Positions 35,487-44,874 of a stretch of 64,000 nt of DNA are shown piece after piece. The position numbers were made by a program, and so were the translations under genes. Origin of the DNA: Paenibacillus sp. IHBB 10380. GTDB taxonomy: Bacteria; Bacillota; Bacilli; Paenibacillales; Paenibacillaceae. The number at the start of each line of letters is the position of its first letter. Position 1 is the stretch's first letter. The notes below the pieces were generated by a model. The model had not been told where the DNA came from, ran no database searches, and worked only from the letters and a program-made list of their open reading frames with translations. The DNA is taken from contig NZ_CP010976.1 in the NCBI RefSeq assembly GCF_000949425.1, positions 5,270,001 through 5,334,000 on the forward strand. The letters are read 5' to 3'.

Positions 35487-36776
35487 TCAAAAGGGCAGTG
35501 TCTCCCCAGGACAGAGCGAATGAAGCATGTGATGGCCTTCATGCCGTAGCACAGTGAGCAAACGGTCAGTGCGCGTCTTGGAGGCATGTGCAAGAACTGT
35601 CGCTCTGCTCGGCACCCACTCAAGCATGTTTCGAACATCGGGCAAACCTTGATGAACCTTATACCGGACATGGTGTACCTGAGCGCCAATGCTATTTTTC
35701 CTCAGCAGCAACTCGCCATAGGAGCCAGCAGCCAAATGACCCGTCATAAGGATAGTATTATACGTTGAGTTGGCTAGTCGCTTATAGTACCATTGCGCGG
35801 TTTCAGATTGCATCATACCGTCATCGGTGAAAATAATCGCCCCTTCTGATCGGGAAAGCGCCTGTTCGCGTTCCCCTTCTTCAGCAACAATGTGCAGCCT
35901 GCCGCAGGCAAGCAGCGCTTCGATACGTGCAAGCGCATTGTCATGCAGCCAGTCTGGCATAGCCGCAAGCTGATGAAGCTGCTCCATCAGTACTTGCTCC
36001 ACAATAAGATCTGCTTCAGGGAAGATCTCGCTCGCCCACACCAGTAGCTCCTGGCCCCGACCATAGGTAGGGACGGGATAGAGCACAGTACCGTTATGCC
36101 GCAGTGTCTCTCTGGTTACTTTTTCAAGCTCCATTAGTCCGACGGCCTGAGAATCTGGGTCAGCGCCATAAGCTGCATCAATAATTGCCAAATCTGCGTA
36201 GGCTTGCTGCTGCGCCCCCTGCAAAAGCACAGGACGATCAGCAGCAAGCAAGCCGGACTCCTCTGTGTAATCCCCCGAAAAGTAGATCAGTTTGCCAGCC
36301 CAGTTTAGTACAAACCACACCGAGCCGGGAAGATGGCCACTGCGGCCCCATTTCATCCTCAAGCCGGGGAACACCTCGATCCAATCTCCCGCAGCAGATT
36401 TATCCTCCAGAAACACGTAATCAATAGCATCAATATGCCGGTCATCATAAGGCAGATCGATTGATTGAGAACGGGCATAGCGATTCCATGTTTGAAAATA
36501 CAACGGGAGTTGTTGTGCTGTTGCGCGGGTTGTCCATACCTGTCCCTTAAATCCATGTTTATATAATAATGGGATGGCCATCGAATGATCCTCATGGGCA
36601 TGGGACAGAAACACCGCCTTAAGGTGAGGTAGCACCTCTTCACCTATGAGCGGATACTGGCCCCCGCGCTCTTTTTTTCCTCCGCAATCCAGTAATAAGG
36701 CCTGATCTTCATGCTGTAATAAATAACTGGAGCGGCCGTGTTCTCCGGCCCCTCCCCAAATGGTTAAATGCGTCAT
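35487..36776 (-). CDS. Beta-CASP-like metallo-beta-lactamase-fold hydrolase linked to an ABC transporter
   Basis: A 429-residue cytoplasmic enzyme. MBL motifs are IWGGAGEHGRSSYLL, LSHAHEDH (metal His/Asp), SGHLPGS (His) and YFSGDYTEES (Asp). Past residue 200 it carries beta-CASP-like elements (VPTYGRGQE, IFTDDGMM, LMTGHLAAG, VLAHASKT), as in RNase J/CPSF-type nucleases and relatives. It lies three bases after the permease gene at the end of a four-gene ABC operon, which is odd for an RNA nuclease. A small-molecule phosphoester hydrolase acting on the imported compound is a fair alternative. Base composition is G+C-richer than the mal genes. Confidence 0.82.
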   Translation of the reverse strand: MTHLTIWGGAGEHGRSSYLLQHEDQALLLDCGGKKERGGQYPLIGEEVLPHLKAVFLSHAHEDHSMAIPLLYKHGFKGQVWTTRATAQQLPLYFQTWNRYARSQSIDLPYDDRHIDAIDYVFLEDKSAAGDWIEVFPGLRMKWGRSGHLPGSVWFVLNWAGKLIYFSGDYTEESGLLAADRPVLLQGAQQQAYADLAIIDAAYGADPDSQAVGLMELEKVTRETLRHNGTVLYPVPTYGRGQELLVWASEIFPEADLIVEQVLMEQLHQLAAMPDWLHDNALARIEALLACGRLHIVAEEGEREQALSRSEGAIIFTDDGMMQSETAQWYYKRLANSTYNTILMTGHLAAGSYGELLLRKNSIGAQVHHVRYKVHQGLPDVRNMLEWVPSRATVLAHASKTRTDRLLTVLRHEGHHMLHSLCPGETLPF

Positions 36777-36779
36777 AAG

Positions 36780-38450
36780 CTATTCCACTTTCTGTTTAGA
36801 ACTAATATAAGACATTGCAAGTAGCAGTGCGGTCGTTATTCCGACGGAAATAACCGCCATAGCCATTCCCATGGATACTGCACCCTGTTCAAATTGGGCG
36901 AAGATATATGTCGCTGAGGTCTTCATCCCGGGTGGTAAAATTAGCAAGGATGCCACCAGCTCGCGATTAGATATCGTAAAGGTCATCATCCATCCTGCCA
37001 GCATTCCTGGCAGCAAAAGCGGAAGTAAAATTCTCCTTAGCACATATAGCTTGCGTCCGCCGAATACATGGCCCGCTTGCAGTAGCATAGGATCGATTTG
37101 TCCATAGCTGGATTTTACGTATTGAACGGTATAGGGAAGGAATAGAATGACATAGGTCAGCACCACCATGCCGTACGTATTATACAGCGGAATAGGCATC
37201 CATTTGGCATTCCACAGCAGAATCAATCCCACGACAATGACGATGCCGGGTACTGTATTAGGCAACAAGCTGAACAGGTCAACCAGCTTCTGTCCCGGCG
37301 TGCGGGAGCGCTGTACGGTCAGCGCCAACCAGGTACCTAGCACAACTGCAATTGTGGATGCAACGATCGACAAGCCAAAGCTGTTCAACAGTGCATTCAG
37401 GCTTTCCGACCCCGGAGCCAGTAAATCAGCGTAATGCTGCAGCGTAAGATTGCCCCAAGCGAGCCCTTCGCCGCGTAGCTTGAGTAGCGAGGCTGTAATA
37501 ATTGAGAAATACGGAACTCCAATCGAAGCCAACAGTAGCAGGCCGATATAGAACCAGCATACGAAACCTCTCCAATTCTTAACGGAAGCGTATTTGCTGA
37601 CCGTACCCTTGCCACCGACTAGACGATACGAATAACGGCTACTGATAACGCTCTGGATATACCACATGACCAAACAAGAGGCGAGTAGAACAGAAGCAAG
37701 CGAGGTTGCCTTGCCGAAGTCAATCGGCCAACTTGAAATGTATTTATGAATTTCCGACGTCATGACATAAAAGCCGATTTTGCGGCCAAAGGTTGCGGGC
37801 GTACCGAATTCCGCAATCGTCTTGACGAAGATTAACAAGGCGCCCATGACATAGCTCGACAGAAGCAAAGGCAGAATGATTCGTCTAATACGGTAAAAAA
37901 ATCCCCCACCATGCACAGCTGCCGCTTCCTCCATGTTCCCGCTAATTTGGAGAAGCGAATTGCGAAGCAACAAATACAGGAAAGGAAACAGATGTAGGCT
38001 CATAATGGTAACCATCCCCCAGAAGCTGAAGAACGCAGGGGTCAGAGCCGAAGCAGCTGGGATGAATTGTTCCATATAACCATTGGTCTGCATAAAAAGC
38101 ATCCATCCCATTGAACCAATGTAGGGAGGAGTCATGAACGGAATGAGTAGCACAATATCGAGCCACTTATGACGGCGCAGTTCCGTCTTCGCCATAATCC
38201 AGGCCAGCGGAAACGCAAGTACTGTTGTGGCCGCAATGACACACAGCCCCAGCCAGATGGAATTGAACAGTACCTGACTTACCTCACTCTGCATAATATT
38301 GCGCAGCGGCGCCTGCAAATCAAAATTCTGGTCAGGATACAGGCTCGTCCAAAAAATCATCATCAGTGGTGCCAGCACCAGCATGCCAAGTAGCAGCAGT
38401 GCCAGCACTAGCCAGATCCATGTATACGATCTGAAAGAATTGGTTTGCAT
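36780..38450 (-). CDS. ABC transporter permease, iron(III)/aminoethylphosphonate type (fused two-domain)
   Basis: A 556-residue membrane protein with two tandem permease domains of about six segments each, as in FbpB, ThiP and PhnU/V fusions. EAA loops are NMEEAAAVHGGGFFYRIRRI and QAGHVFGGRKLYVLRRILLP. ATG 38450 follows GGGTGG at a good distance; ATG 38463-38465 upstream has none. It lies 43 bases after the substrate-binding gene. The substrate is not certain; iron, phosphonate and thiamine receptors all use this permease type. Confidence 0.9.
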   Translation of the reverse strand: MQTNSFRSYTWIWLVLALLLLGMLVLAPLMMIFWTSLYPDQNFDLQAPLRNIMQSEVSQVLFNSIWLGLCVIAATTVLAFPLAWIMAKTELRRHKWLDIVLLIPFMTPPYIGSMGWMLFMQTNGYMEQFIPAASALTPAFFSFWGMVTIMSLHLFPFLYLLLRNSLLQISGNMEEAAAVHGGGFFYRIRRIILPLLLSSYVMGALLIFVKTIAEFGTPATFGRKIGFYVMTSEIHKYISSWPIDFGKATSLASVLLASCLVMWYIQSVISSRYSYRLVGGKGTVSKYASVKNWRGFVCWFYIGLLLLASIGVPYFSIITASLLKLRGEGLAWGNLTLQHYADLLAPGSESLNALLNSFGLSIVASTIAVVLGTWLALTVQRSRTPGQKLVDLFSLLPNTVPGIVIVVGLILLWNAKWMPIPLYNTYGMVVLTYVILFLPYTVQYVKSSYGQIDPMLLQAGHVFGGRKLYVLRRILLPLLLPGMLAGWMMTFTISNRELVASLLILPPGMKTSATYIFAQFEQGAVSMGMAMAVISVGITTALLLAMSYISSKQKVE

Positions 38451-38493
38451 TGTCGTACCACCCATCTAAGCCCGAACCGCCGGGCGGCTCGTC

Positions 38494-39564
38494 TTACTTG
38501 AACAATTGTGTGAATTTCGTTGTAACACTGTCGCTATTTTCATTCATCCACTGCCAGTTCACATTGAATGTGGCTATCTCACTGGTATTAGCGCGATCCT
38601 TCGCCTCAACATCTGAGCGACCGGGTAGTAAGTATGCGTCAGCCACCAGCTTTTGCGCCTCATCTGAAATGAGGTAATCAATAAATGCTTTGGCATTGTC
38701 GCTGTTTTTGCTCGTCTTCATAATAGCTGCTGGGCGCGGGCTGATAACACTCCCTTCCTTCGGGTAAACAATATCAATAGGCTCTCCTGCGGCCTTCGCT
38801 TTATAAGCCATATAGTCGACACCAGCCGCGACAACGGATTTGGCACCTGTAATAACCGGGTCTAGTGCTTCCTGATTAGCGCCAGCCATCGCCACACCGT
38901 TCTGTTTATAGCTGTCAAAGAGTGTCCAGCCGTTCTCGCCTACATCGCTCAGATAACCTGAGATGAAATCCAGTGCGGAGCCGGACAAGGATGGATCAGG
39001 GATGTTCACTTTCCCCTTCCATTCTGGCTTGGCTAAATCCTCCCACGAAGTAGGGGGAGTCTGAACGAGCTTTGTATTATAGACAATGCCAAGTGCAGAC
39101 GCGCTATAGCTGAAATAATGTCCGTCTTTATCAGACCAGTCCGTAATTAGCTTGTCCGCGTTGGCAGCCTCCGGGTAGCCTAAGAGCATGCCATCTTGAT
39201 TGAGACCTTGCATCGCCGGCAGTGAAGCAAGTACAACGACATCAACGGCTGGATTTGATTTCTCAGCCTCCATACGGGCGAGTATTTTTCCGGTTGTTCC
39301 CTGAAACATCTCTACTTTAACGCCTGTTTTGGCCTCGAAGCCCTCTTTGATCTTATTGGCTAAGCCTTCCGGTCCCGCGCTGTAGACGGCTAGAGTGCCG
39401 CTCAGTTTCTTATCGGTATCTTGCGGCTCCACGGGTGCTGATACTGAATTTGCTGGCGCTGTTTCTGCAGTTTTTGCATTGTTCCCCGCTGCTCCACAAC
39501 CGACTAAACCTATTCCCATACATACAGTTAAAGCAAGCATCATACCTTGTTTGGCTATTCTCAT
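38494..39564 (-). CDS. ABC transporter substrate-binding lipoprotein, iron/aminoethylphosphonate family
   Basis: A 356-residue lipoprotein with lipobox LVGCG near residue 22. LSGTLAVYSAGPEGLANKIK, TGVKVEMFQGTTGKILARME, ALGIVYNTK and WEDLAKPEWKGKVNIPDPSL match the SBP_bac_6/13 group of Fe(III) and 2-aminoethylphosphonate receptors. The paired tyrosines expected of an FbpA iron site are not obvious to me, so a phosphonate or other organic ligand is likelier. TAGGAGG precedes the ATG. Confidence 0.9.
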   Translation of the reverse strand: MRIAKQGMMLALTVCMGIGLVGCGAAGNNAKTAETAPANSVSAPVEPQDTDKKLSGTLAVYSAGPEGLANKIKEGFEAKTGVKVEMFQGTTGKILARMEAEKSNPAVDVVVLASLPAMQGLNQDGMLLGYPEAANADKLITDWSDKDGHYFSYSASALGIVYNTKLVQTPPTSWEDLAKPEWKGKVNIPDPSLSGSALDFISGYLSDVGENGWTLFDSYKQNGVAMAGANQEALDPVITGAKSVVAAGVDYMAYKAKAAGEPIDIVYPKEGSVISPRPAAIMKTSKNSDNAKAFIDYLISDEAQKLVADAYLLPGRSDVEAKDRANTSEIATFNVNWQWMNENSDSVTTKFTQLFK

Positions 39565-39642
39565 TTGTATTGCCTCCTATTCATAGTGTGCCGCCTGTTC
39601 AGGCTGGCGTGATTCAGAGCTTTCATTAACGAGTCGAATGGC

Positions 39643-40617
39643 TTATAACACAACATCATGTACATGCTGTGGAGATACATATACCTGCATCGTCTCACCG
39701 ATTGACAACCGGGAAGGAGAGTACGCTGTCCATATTCCAAGATCCTGATGCATGTCCAGCTCAACTTCGTAGCGGTCTCCCATATAGCTAGCATGGCGTA
39801 ATGTACCCTCAAAGCGATGATCAGCGGTGTTCTCCTCCCTCCAGCGGATATGCTCGGGTCGAACCATTTGTTTATCCTTCATCAGCCAATTCGATTTACC
39901 TATGAACTGGGCGACGAAGGGATGGGCTGGGGCGTTGTAGATACGCTCAGGCGTCCCACGCTGCAATATTTCTCCTTCTTTCAACACCACAACCTCATCT
40001 GACATGCTCATTGCTTCTGTCTGGTCATGTGTGACATAGAGCGCCGTAACACCAATCTCCTTGACTAAATGCAACAGCTCTGCCCGCATCTCATCACGCA
40101 GCATAGCATCAAGGGCGCTGAGCGGCTCATCGAACAGCACGAGCTGTGGCTTCATTATGATCGCTCTGGCAAATGCCACTCGCTGCTGCTGCCCACCAGA
40201 GAGCTGATGCGGGAACCGCTTTTCCATACCCTCCAGCCGCACGGTTTTCAGCGCATGAAGCACGGACTCCCTTAAGCCGTTTTTCTTTCTGGCTGCGCGC
40301 AGGCCAAAAGCGACATTTTCGAAAATCGTCATGTGCGGCCAGAGCGCAAAGTCCTGAAATACCATCCCGAAATGGCGCTGGTGAGCCGGCTTATTGATTC
40401 GCTGCGCCTTCGAATAATAGCACTCTCCATCCACATGAATTTCGCCTGCGTCGGGTGTTTCAAGTCCAGCTAACATCCGAAGCAGCGTTGTCTTGCCACA
40501 ACCGGAAGGGCCGAGCAGCGTAGTGAAGCTACCTTTGGCAATCGTTAGGCTTGAAGGCCGCAGCGCCTGAACTGAACCAAAGGATTTTTCTAAAAGACGG
40601 ATAGTGATATCTCCCAT
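39643..40617 (-). CDS. ABC transporter ATP-binding protein (PotA/FbpC type, with TOBE-like tail)
   Basis: A 324-residue ATPase: Walker A GPSGCGKTT, signature [14 protein letters not shown], Walker B LVLFDEPLSALD and switch YVTHDQTEAMS. A C-terminal TOBE-like regulatory domain starts near residue 235 (MVRPEHIRW, SYMGDRYEVEL). First gene of the four-gene operon. The ATG overlaps GGGAG of its own coding sequence; a weak AGGTT lies upstream. A LysR gene diverges 180 bases away. Confidence 0.92.
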   Translation of the reverse strand: MGDITIRLLEKSFGSVQALRPSSLTIAKGSFTTLLGPSGCGKTTLLRMLAGLETPDAGEIHVDGECYYSKAQRINKPAHQRHFGMVFQDFALWPHMTIFENVAFGLRAARKKNGLRESVLHALKTVRLEGMEKRFPHQLSGGQQQRVAFARAIIMKPQLVLFDEPLSALDAMLRDEMRAELLHLVKEIGVTALYVTHDQTEAMSMSDEVVVLKEGEILQRGTPERIYNAPAHPFVAQFIGKSNWLMKDKQMVRPEHIRWREENTADHRFEGTLRHASYMGDRYEVELDMHQDLGIWTAYSPSRLSIGETMQVYVSPQHVHDVVL

Positions 40618-40699
40618 TTTTGTTAACCTGCCTATTCTTTAAGCTTGTTATCAGTCTTGCTTTCAGTATAGCGGTGAACTATTTGTCCTTTATTCGAGC

Positions 40700-40716
40700 A
40701 ATGTAAATGAAACATT
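40700..40716. promoter_or_regulatory. LysR-type T-N11-A operator in the divergent promoter region
   Basis: AATGT-N7-ACATT in the 180-base gap between the ABC operon and the LysR gene is a typical LysR recognition palindrome. Confidence 0.5.
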
Positions 40717-40797
40717 AACTTTTTAGTGGATTTGCTTTAACATTCATCGAATTTTTCTATGCTACAGTGGATAAAATGGAATTGGAGGCGTTAACGC

Positions 40798-41721
40798 ATG
40801 AATTTGCTGAAATTAAAAATCGTCGAGCTCCTGGAAAATCATAAGAAAATCACAGCTGTCGCAAACGTACTAGAGCTAAAGCAGCCGACCATCACCTATC
40901 ATATGAAAAAGCTGGAGCAGGATATGGGCGTCAAACTGTTTGAATCGCGTGGGGACAAGACTTTCTTGACCGCGCCAGGACGGGCTCTGCTCCATTACGC
41001 CTCCCGCATCAACAAGCTAGCGCAGGAGGCCGAGCGTGTTGTGAAGGAATATGGAAGCCTTGCCAGAGGGAATCTCACCATTGGAGCCAGCTATGTTCCA
41101 GCCACCTATGTGTTGCCGGAGGTACTGAGTGATTTCTCCAAAGCGAATCCCGGTATTGAATTATCGGTACTGGTCAAGCCGGCGCCTATTATTAAAGAGA
41201 AGCTTTGGAATCACGAGATCGACTTGGGGATTATCTCCTCTGAGCCCTTTGAGAAACCTTTCTTATCGACGCACAGCCTCTGCGAGGATGAGCTGGTTGT
41301 TATTTTTTCGCCTGATCATCATTTGGCTTCCTATGAGGTGCTCAATCCTGGCTTGATAGCGACGGCTAATTTTGTGCTTCATGGTAAAGACTCAAGTACG
41401 AGGGAAATGACGGCGAGGTGGTTGGATAATCACCGGGTGGGTCTGATTGGCCCCATTGAGTTGGATTCGATTGAAGCCATCAAGCAGACTGTGCAGCAGG
41501 GCGGACACATCGCCTTTATCTCAGGTCTGGCTGTTCAAGAAGAGGTCAGGCAGGGGCGCCTACTCATGCGACAAATACCGAATGCCAATTTCCATCGTTC
41601 CATCTATTGCTGTTATAACAAGGATCGCTTTGACTCCCGATTGACTGAGAAATTTATTGATACACTGCATAGAGACTTTAAAAATTCTCATCTCTCATCT
41701 ATTAATTATTGGTATAATTAA
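40798..41721 (+). CDS. LysR family transcriptional regulator
   Basis: A 307-residue regulator with N-terminal winged helix (ELLENHKKITAVANVLELKQ and ESRGDKTFLTAPGRALLHYA) and an effector domain (GNLTIGASYVPATYVLPEVL, HEIDLGIISSEP) resembling the CysL/CysB-like group. TTGGAGGC precedes the ATG. It is divergent to the ABC/MBL operon and most likely controls it in response to the imported compound. Confidence 0.93.
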   Translation: MNLLKLKIVELLENHKKITAVANVLELKQPTITYHMKKLEQDMGVKLFESRGDKTFLTAPGRALLHYASRINKLAQEAERVVKEYGSLARGNLTIGASYVPATYVLPEVLSDFSKANPGIELSVLVKPAPIIKEKLWNHEIDLGIISSEPFEKPFLSTHSLCEDELVVIFSPDHHLASYEVLNPGLIATANFVLHGKDSSTREMTARWLDNHRVGLIGPIELDSIEAIKQTVQQGGHIAFISGLAVQEEVRQGRLLMRQIPNANFHRSIYCCYNKDRFDSRLTEKFIDTLHRDFKNSHLSSINYWYN

Positions 41722-41809
41722 CTAAATCAGTTAGTTTGTTTGATCTCTTCATGACAATGGACCTCTAGAGTAGTACTTGTAATCCCATTCTTGAATAGGA
41801 GTTGAGAGC

Positions 41810-42673
41810 ATGAAGCATTGGTTGGCAAAAGCAAGTGCAGTGTTCCTGAGTGCGACGCTATTGGTATCAGTATTACAGGCAAGTGAGACGGTTCAGGCAA
41901 AGGGTCAGGAGGCTAACATGGTTCCATCCTACGAGGTCAAGTTACTGCTGGATTCTACGCAAGTATTGGATGGAAATCACTCATTGACTCCTGCTATCCA
42001 GTCCGAATTCAGTCTATCCAGTCCCAAGCAGGTTAATGTCGAGTACTTTGATACCAATAACCTGAATCTCGATGCACAGGGGTGGAATGTGCGTTTTCGA
42101 AAAAAAGAGAATAAAGACAACTACGAGCTAAACTACAAAAAGCGGTATGCGATTCAAAATGAGGATATCCAAGCGGCTCTGACTCTTGCGAATAGCGAAG
42201 GGTTTGATATTACGGATGATAATTATGAGGCTGAAGTAGATTGGGGATATGGCAAGCAAACCTTAAGCATATCACTAGACAAAAAGGTCAGCACTTCATT
42301 AAATGGCGCCTTAGGACTTCCGTCAGAAGCAGTTGCTCGTGGAATGCTGCTGGACAAGTTGCCCGGCAAGCTGAAAGACTGGAGCTCCAGCAATTGGGGG
42401 AAGACACAGCTCCAAAATTCTCGTGCTTACGGTCCTGTGCTTGCCAGTAAATACGAAGGTAGCTGGAACGGACTTGAGGTAGATGTGGAGATATGGCCTA
42501 TACGTGATGCAGCGGGAACAGGCGTTGAACGAATTGTAGAAATATCGTTCAAAACGGCGGATTATAACGACGCCAGCACTAACCGCACAGCACTCATTAA
42601 CAGCTTGAACGATAAGGGCTGGCTCGTTCCAGCAGATGGGTTGAAAACCCAATTGATGCTGAACCGCTATTAA
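41810..42673 (+). CDS. Secreted CYTH-domain protein
   Basis: A 287-residue protein with an N-terminal signal peptide (FLSATLLVSVLQASETVQAK). The rest resembles the CYTH/triphosphate-tunnel fold: YEVKLLLDS opens the domain, then VEYFDTNNLNLDAQGWNVRF and YELNYKKRY present alternating charged strands typical of the tunnel, and VDVEIWPIRD and VERIVEISFKT close it. CYTH enzymes (ThTPase, adenylate cyclase 2, inorganic triphosphatase) are normally cytoplasmic, so export is unusual. AGGAGTTGAGAGC precedes the ATG. The catalytic ExExK is only partly visible (Y-E-V-K), so activity is uncertain. Confidence 0.75.
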   Translation: MKHWLAKASAVFLSATLLVSVLQASETVQAKGQEANMVPSYEVKLLLDSTQVLDGNHSLTPAIQSEFSLSSPKQVNVEYFDTNNLNLDAQGWNVRFRKKENKDNYELNYKKRYAIQNEDIQAALTLANSEGFDITDDNYEAEVDWGYGKQTLSISLDKKVSTSLNGALGLPSEAVARGMLLDKLPGKLKDWSSSNWGKTQLQNSRAYGPVLASKYEGSWNGLEVDVEIWPIRDAAGTGVERIVEISFKTADYNDASTNRTALINSLNDKGWLVPADGLKTQLMLNRY

Positions 42674-42727
42674 ACCCAGCTCCATGGAAATGCTATTGAG
42701 TAAAATCAATCATTAGGTTAATACGAA

Positions 42728-42770
42728 GAGACGGGGGTTGTAGGGCGATTTCCCCTACAATCCCCGTCTC
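42728..42770. terminator. Strong hairpin after the CYTH gene
   Basis: GAGACGGGGGTTGTAGGG pairs with CCCTACAATCCCCGTCTC (one G.T pair), loop of about seven bases. It acts as terminator or transcript end stabiliser; no long T run. Confidence 0.7.
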
Positions 42771-42844
42771 GCGTAAGGCTCTGTGATTTCATACTCATAT
42801 CATCAGCTCACTAAGCAAAGTGAAGTGGACTGAACTGGTTAGGT

Positions 42845-42891
42845 GCCGATTACACTTCCGTGATGATAGGAAGTGTGATCGGCTTTTTTCA
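42845..42891 (+). terminator. Second terminator in the gap before the GH13 gene
   Basis: GCCGATTACACTTCC pairs with GGAAGTGTGATCGGC, then TTTTTT. It could serve the plus-strand CYTH transcript. Confidence 0.8.
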
Positions 42892-42938
42892 TTAGATTTC
42901 AGTCTCGCCTATTGATTGACGTCAGAACTCCGCGTGAA

Positions 42939-44693
42939 TCAGAATGTCTTTCCTTCGCTCCTAAGTATCAAGTATCCGTAAGGAGGCAGTTCAGCTTGGA
43001 GAGATCCATTCTGAGACGTTAATACTTCACCAGAGTAGATATTTTCCCACGTTGTTACTGTCACGGGTACTTCAATGGATTGTTCAGCATCACTATTATT
43101 CATGAGAATAATGATGTGATCTGTATCATCCTCACGTGAATAGCCTAATAGGGTACAGTCTGCCTCTGCAGACAGGAAACGGAATGTGCCTGTCCGTAAC
43201 GCGCTATAGCGTAGGCGGATCTGGATTAGATCTTGATAGAAGGTGAACAAATCCTGATTCTGCTTATCAGGTTCCCATTCCATACATTTCCGGCAGTCAG
43301 GATCATGTCCACCTGTAAGTCCTATTTCATCACCATAGTAAATACATGGTGTACCAGGAAAGGTGAATAGGAATACAACAGCTAGCTTCATTTTACGTAT
43401 ATCTTCATTGCACAGTGTAATTAGGCGAGCTGTATCATGGCTATCGAGTAAGTTAAAGGCGACTTCATTTGCTTGACGTGGGTAGCGGGATAACTGCTTT
43501 CCGATGGCGTGTGAGAAACCTTCAGCATCCGTAGAACCTTCTACGAAGAAATCAAGCGTAGCATGGGTAAAAGGATAATTCATGACGGCATCAAATTGAT
43601 CACCTTGCAGCCAACTTGAAGATTCATGCCATATTTCACCTAGAATATATGCATTGGGATTTGCTTTTTTAACAACTTGTCGGAATTCTCTCCAGAACTG
43701 ATGGTCTACCTCATTGGCTACATCTAGCCGCCACCCGTCGATGCCAACTTCCTTAATCCAATATTCCGCCACATGAAGAAGGTAGGCTTTGACCTCTGGA
43801 TTCTCGGTATTAAGCTTTGGCATCAATGGCTCAAAAGCGAAGGTATCATAACTTGGAATGCCATTCTCTACATGAATCGGGAATTTGGAAATATGGAACC
43901 AATCCTTGTAACGAGAGGATTCACCATTCTCCTGCACATCCACGAATGGGGCGAATGTTCTTCCGGAATGGTTGAATACGGCATCCATAAGTATGCGTAT
44001 TCCTCGTTCATGACAGAGGGCTACTAACTTCTTCAATAGGTCAACATCACCGAATTGGGGATCGACTTGAAGATAATCCTCAGTATCGTATTTATGGTTA
44101 GTCGTTGCGGTAAATAACGGTGTGAAATAGAGAGCATTGATACCAAGGTTACTAAGATAGTCGATGTGATCGATGACCCCTTGTAAATCACCGCCAAAGA
44201 AATTATCTCGTTGCGGCGTTCCTCCCCACGGAAGTGTGCCTTCAGGGTTAATGCTAGGATCACCATTGGCGAACCGTTCAGGAAAAATTTGATAGAATAT
44301 GGCATCCTTGACCCAATCAGGTGTCTTGAACACATCAATGGGGTTTATGTATGGGTATTCGAATAGTCGATCAGGGTTTGGGGGAGCATTATTCAGAAAT
44401 GTATATTCTGTCATCCAACATTTTTCTTCGTTCTTCTGTAGTACAAAACCATACTTTAATCGACGATAGGGTGGTGTAACCTCACATTCCCAGTAATCGA
44501 ACAATTCATCGGAAGTTAGAAGGGTCATAGGAAGGTATTCCATCGTATGATCCCAAGCATATTTATCCCCAGTCATGGCGGATACGGTAGAGACATCGTT
44601 CTTTTTGGTACGGATTCTGAGATGGATTGTGGTGCCATTATAGGCGTAACACCAATTTTGTTGTGGACGGTGATACACGGCTTCTAGAAACAT
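42939..44693 (-). CDS. Neopullulanase/cyclomaltodextrinase-type GH13 enzyme
   Basis: A 584-residue cytoplasmic alpha-glucosidase. The N-terminal 130 residues form a CBM34-like domain (FLEAVYHRPQQNWCYAYNGT). The barrel carries GGDLQGVIDHIDYLSNLGIN, DAVFNHSG (region I), GWRLDVANEVD (nucleophile Asp), ILGEIWHES (acid Glu) and LLDSHDTAR (third Asp). MPKLNTENPEV is the region V of neopullulanase/maltogenic amylase. It would trim imported maltodextrins to maltose and glucose. ATG 44693 follows AAGGAGGTCATAAT; the longer frame (44822) runs through the leader. It is separated from the rest of the mal cluster by the G+C-rich block. Confidence 0.93.
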   Translation of the reverse strand: MFLEAVYHRPQQNWCYAYNGTTIHLRIRTKKNDVSTVSAMTGDKYAWDHTMEYLPMTLLTSDELFDYWECEVTPPYRRLKYGFVLQKNEEKCWMTEYTFLNNAPPNPDRLFEYPYINPIDVFKTPDWVKDAIFYQIFPERFANGDPSINPEGTLPWGGTPQRDNFFGGDLQGVIDHIDYLSNLGINALYFTPLFTATTNHKYDTEDYLQVDPQFGDVDLLKKLVALCHERGIRILMDAVFNHSGRTFAPFVDVQENGESSRYKDWFHISKFPIHVENGIPSYDTFAFEPLMPKLNTENPEVKAYLLHVAEYWIKEVGIDGWRLDVANEVDHQFWREFRQVVKKANPNAYILGEIWHESSSWLQGDQFDAVMNYPFTHATLDFFVEGSTDAEGFSHAIGKQLSRYPRQANEVAFNLLDSHDTARLITLCNEDIRKMKLAVVFLFTFPGTPCIYYGDEIGLTGGHDPDCRKCMEWEPDKQNQDLFTFYQDLIQIRLRYSALRTGTFRFLSAEADCTLLGYSREDDTDHIIILMNNSDAEQSIEVPVTVTTWENIYSGEVLTSQNGSLQAELPPYGYLILRSEGKTF

Positions 44694-44874
44694 ATTATGA
44701 CCTCCTTGATGTGAAGAAAAAAAAGGGCACAACACAAGACTATAAATAGTCGAGGTTGTACCTTTCGTTAACGGTAACATTGCCTTTAAATTATAAATAA
44801 TGATCATTTGTAAATATACCATTTATTTCTTAAGTTTGACAACAAAATTAATCTAAGTTGCCAAGAGACTTAAC

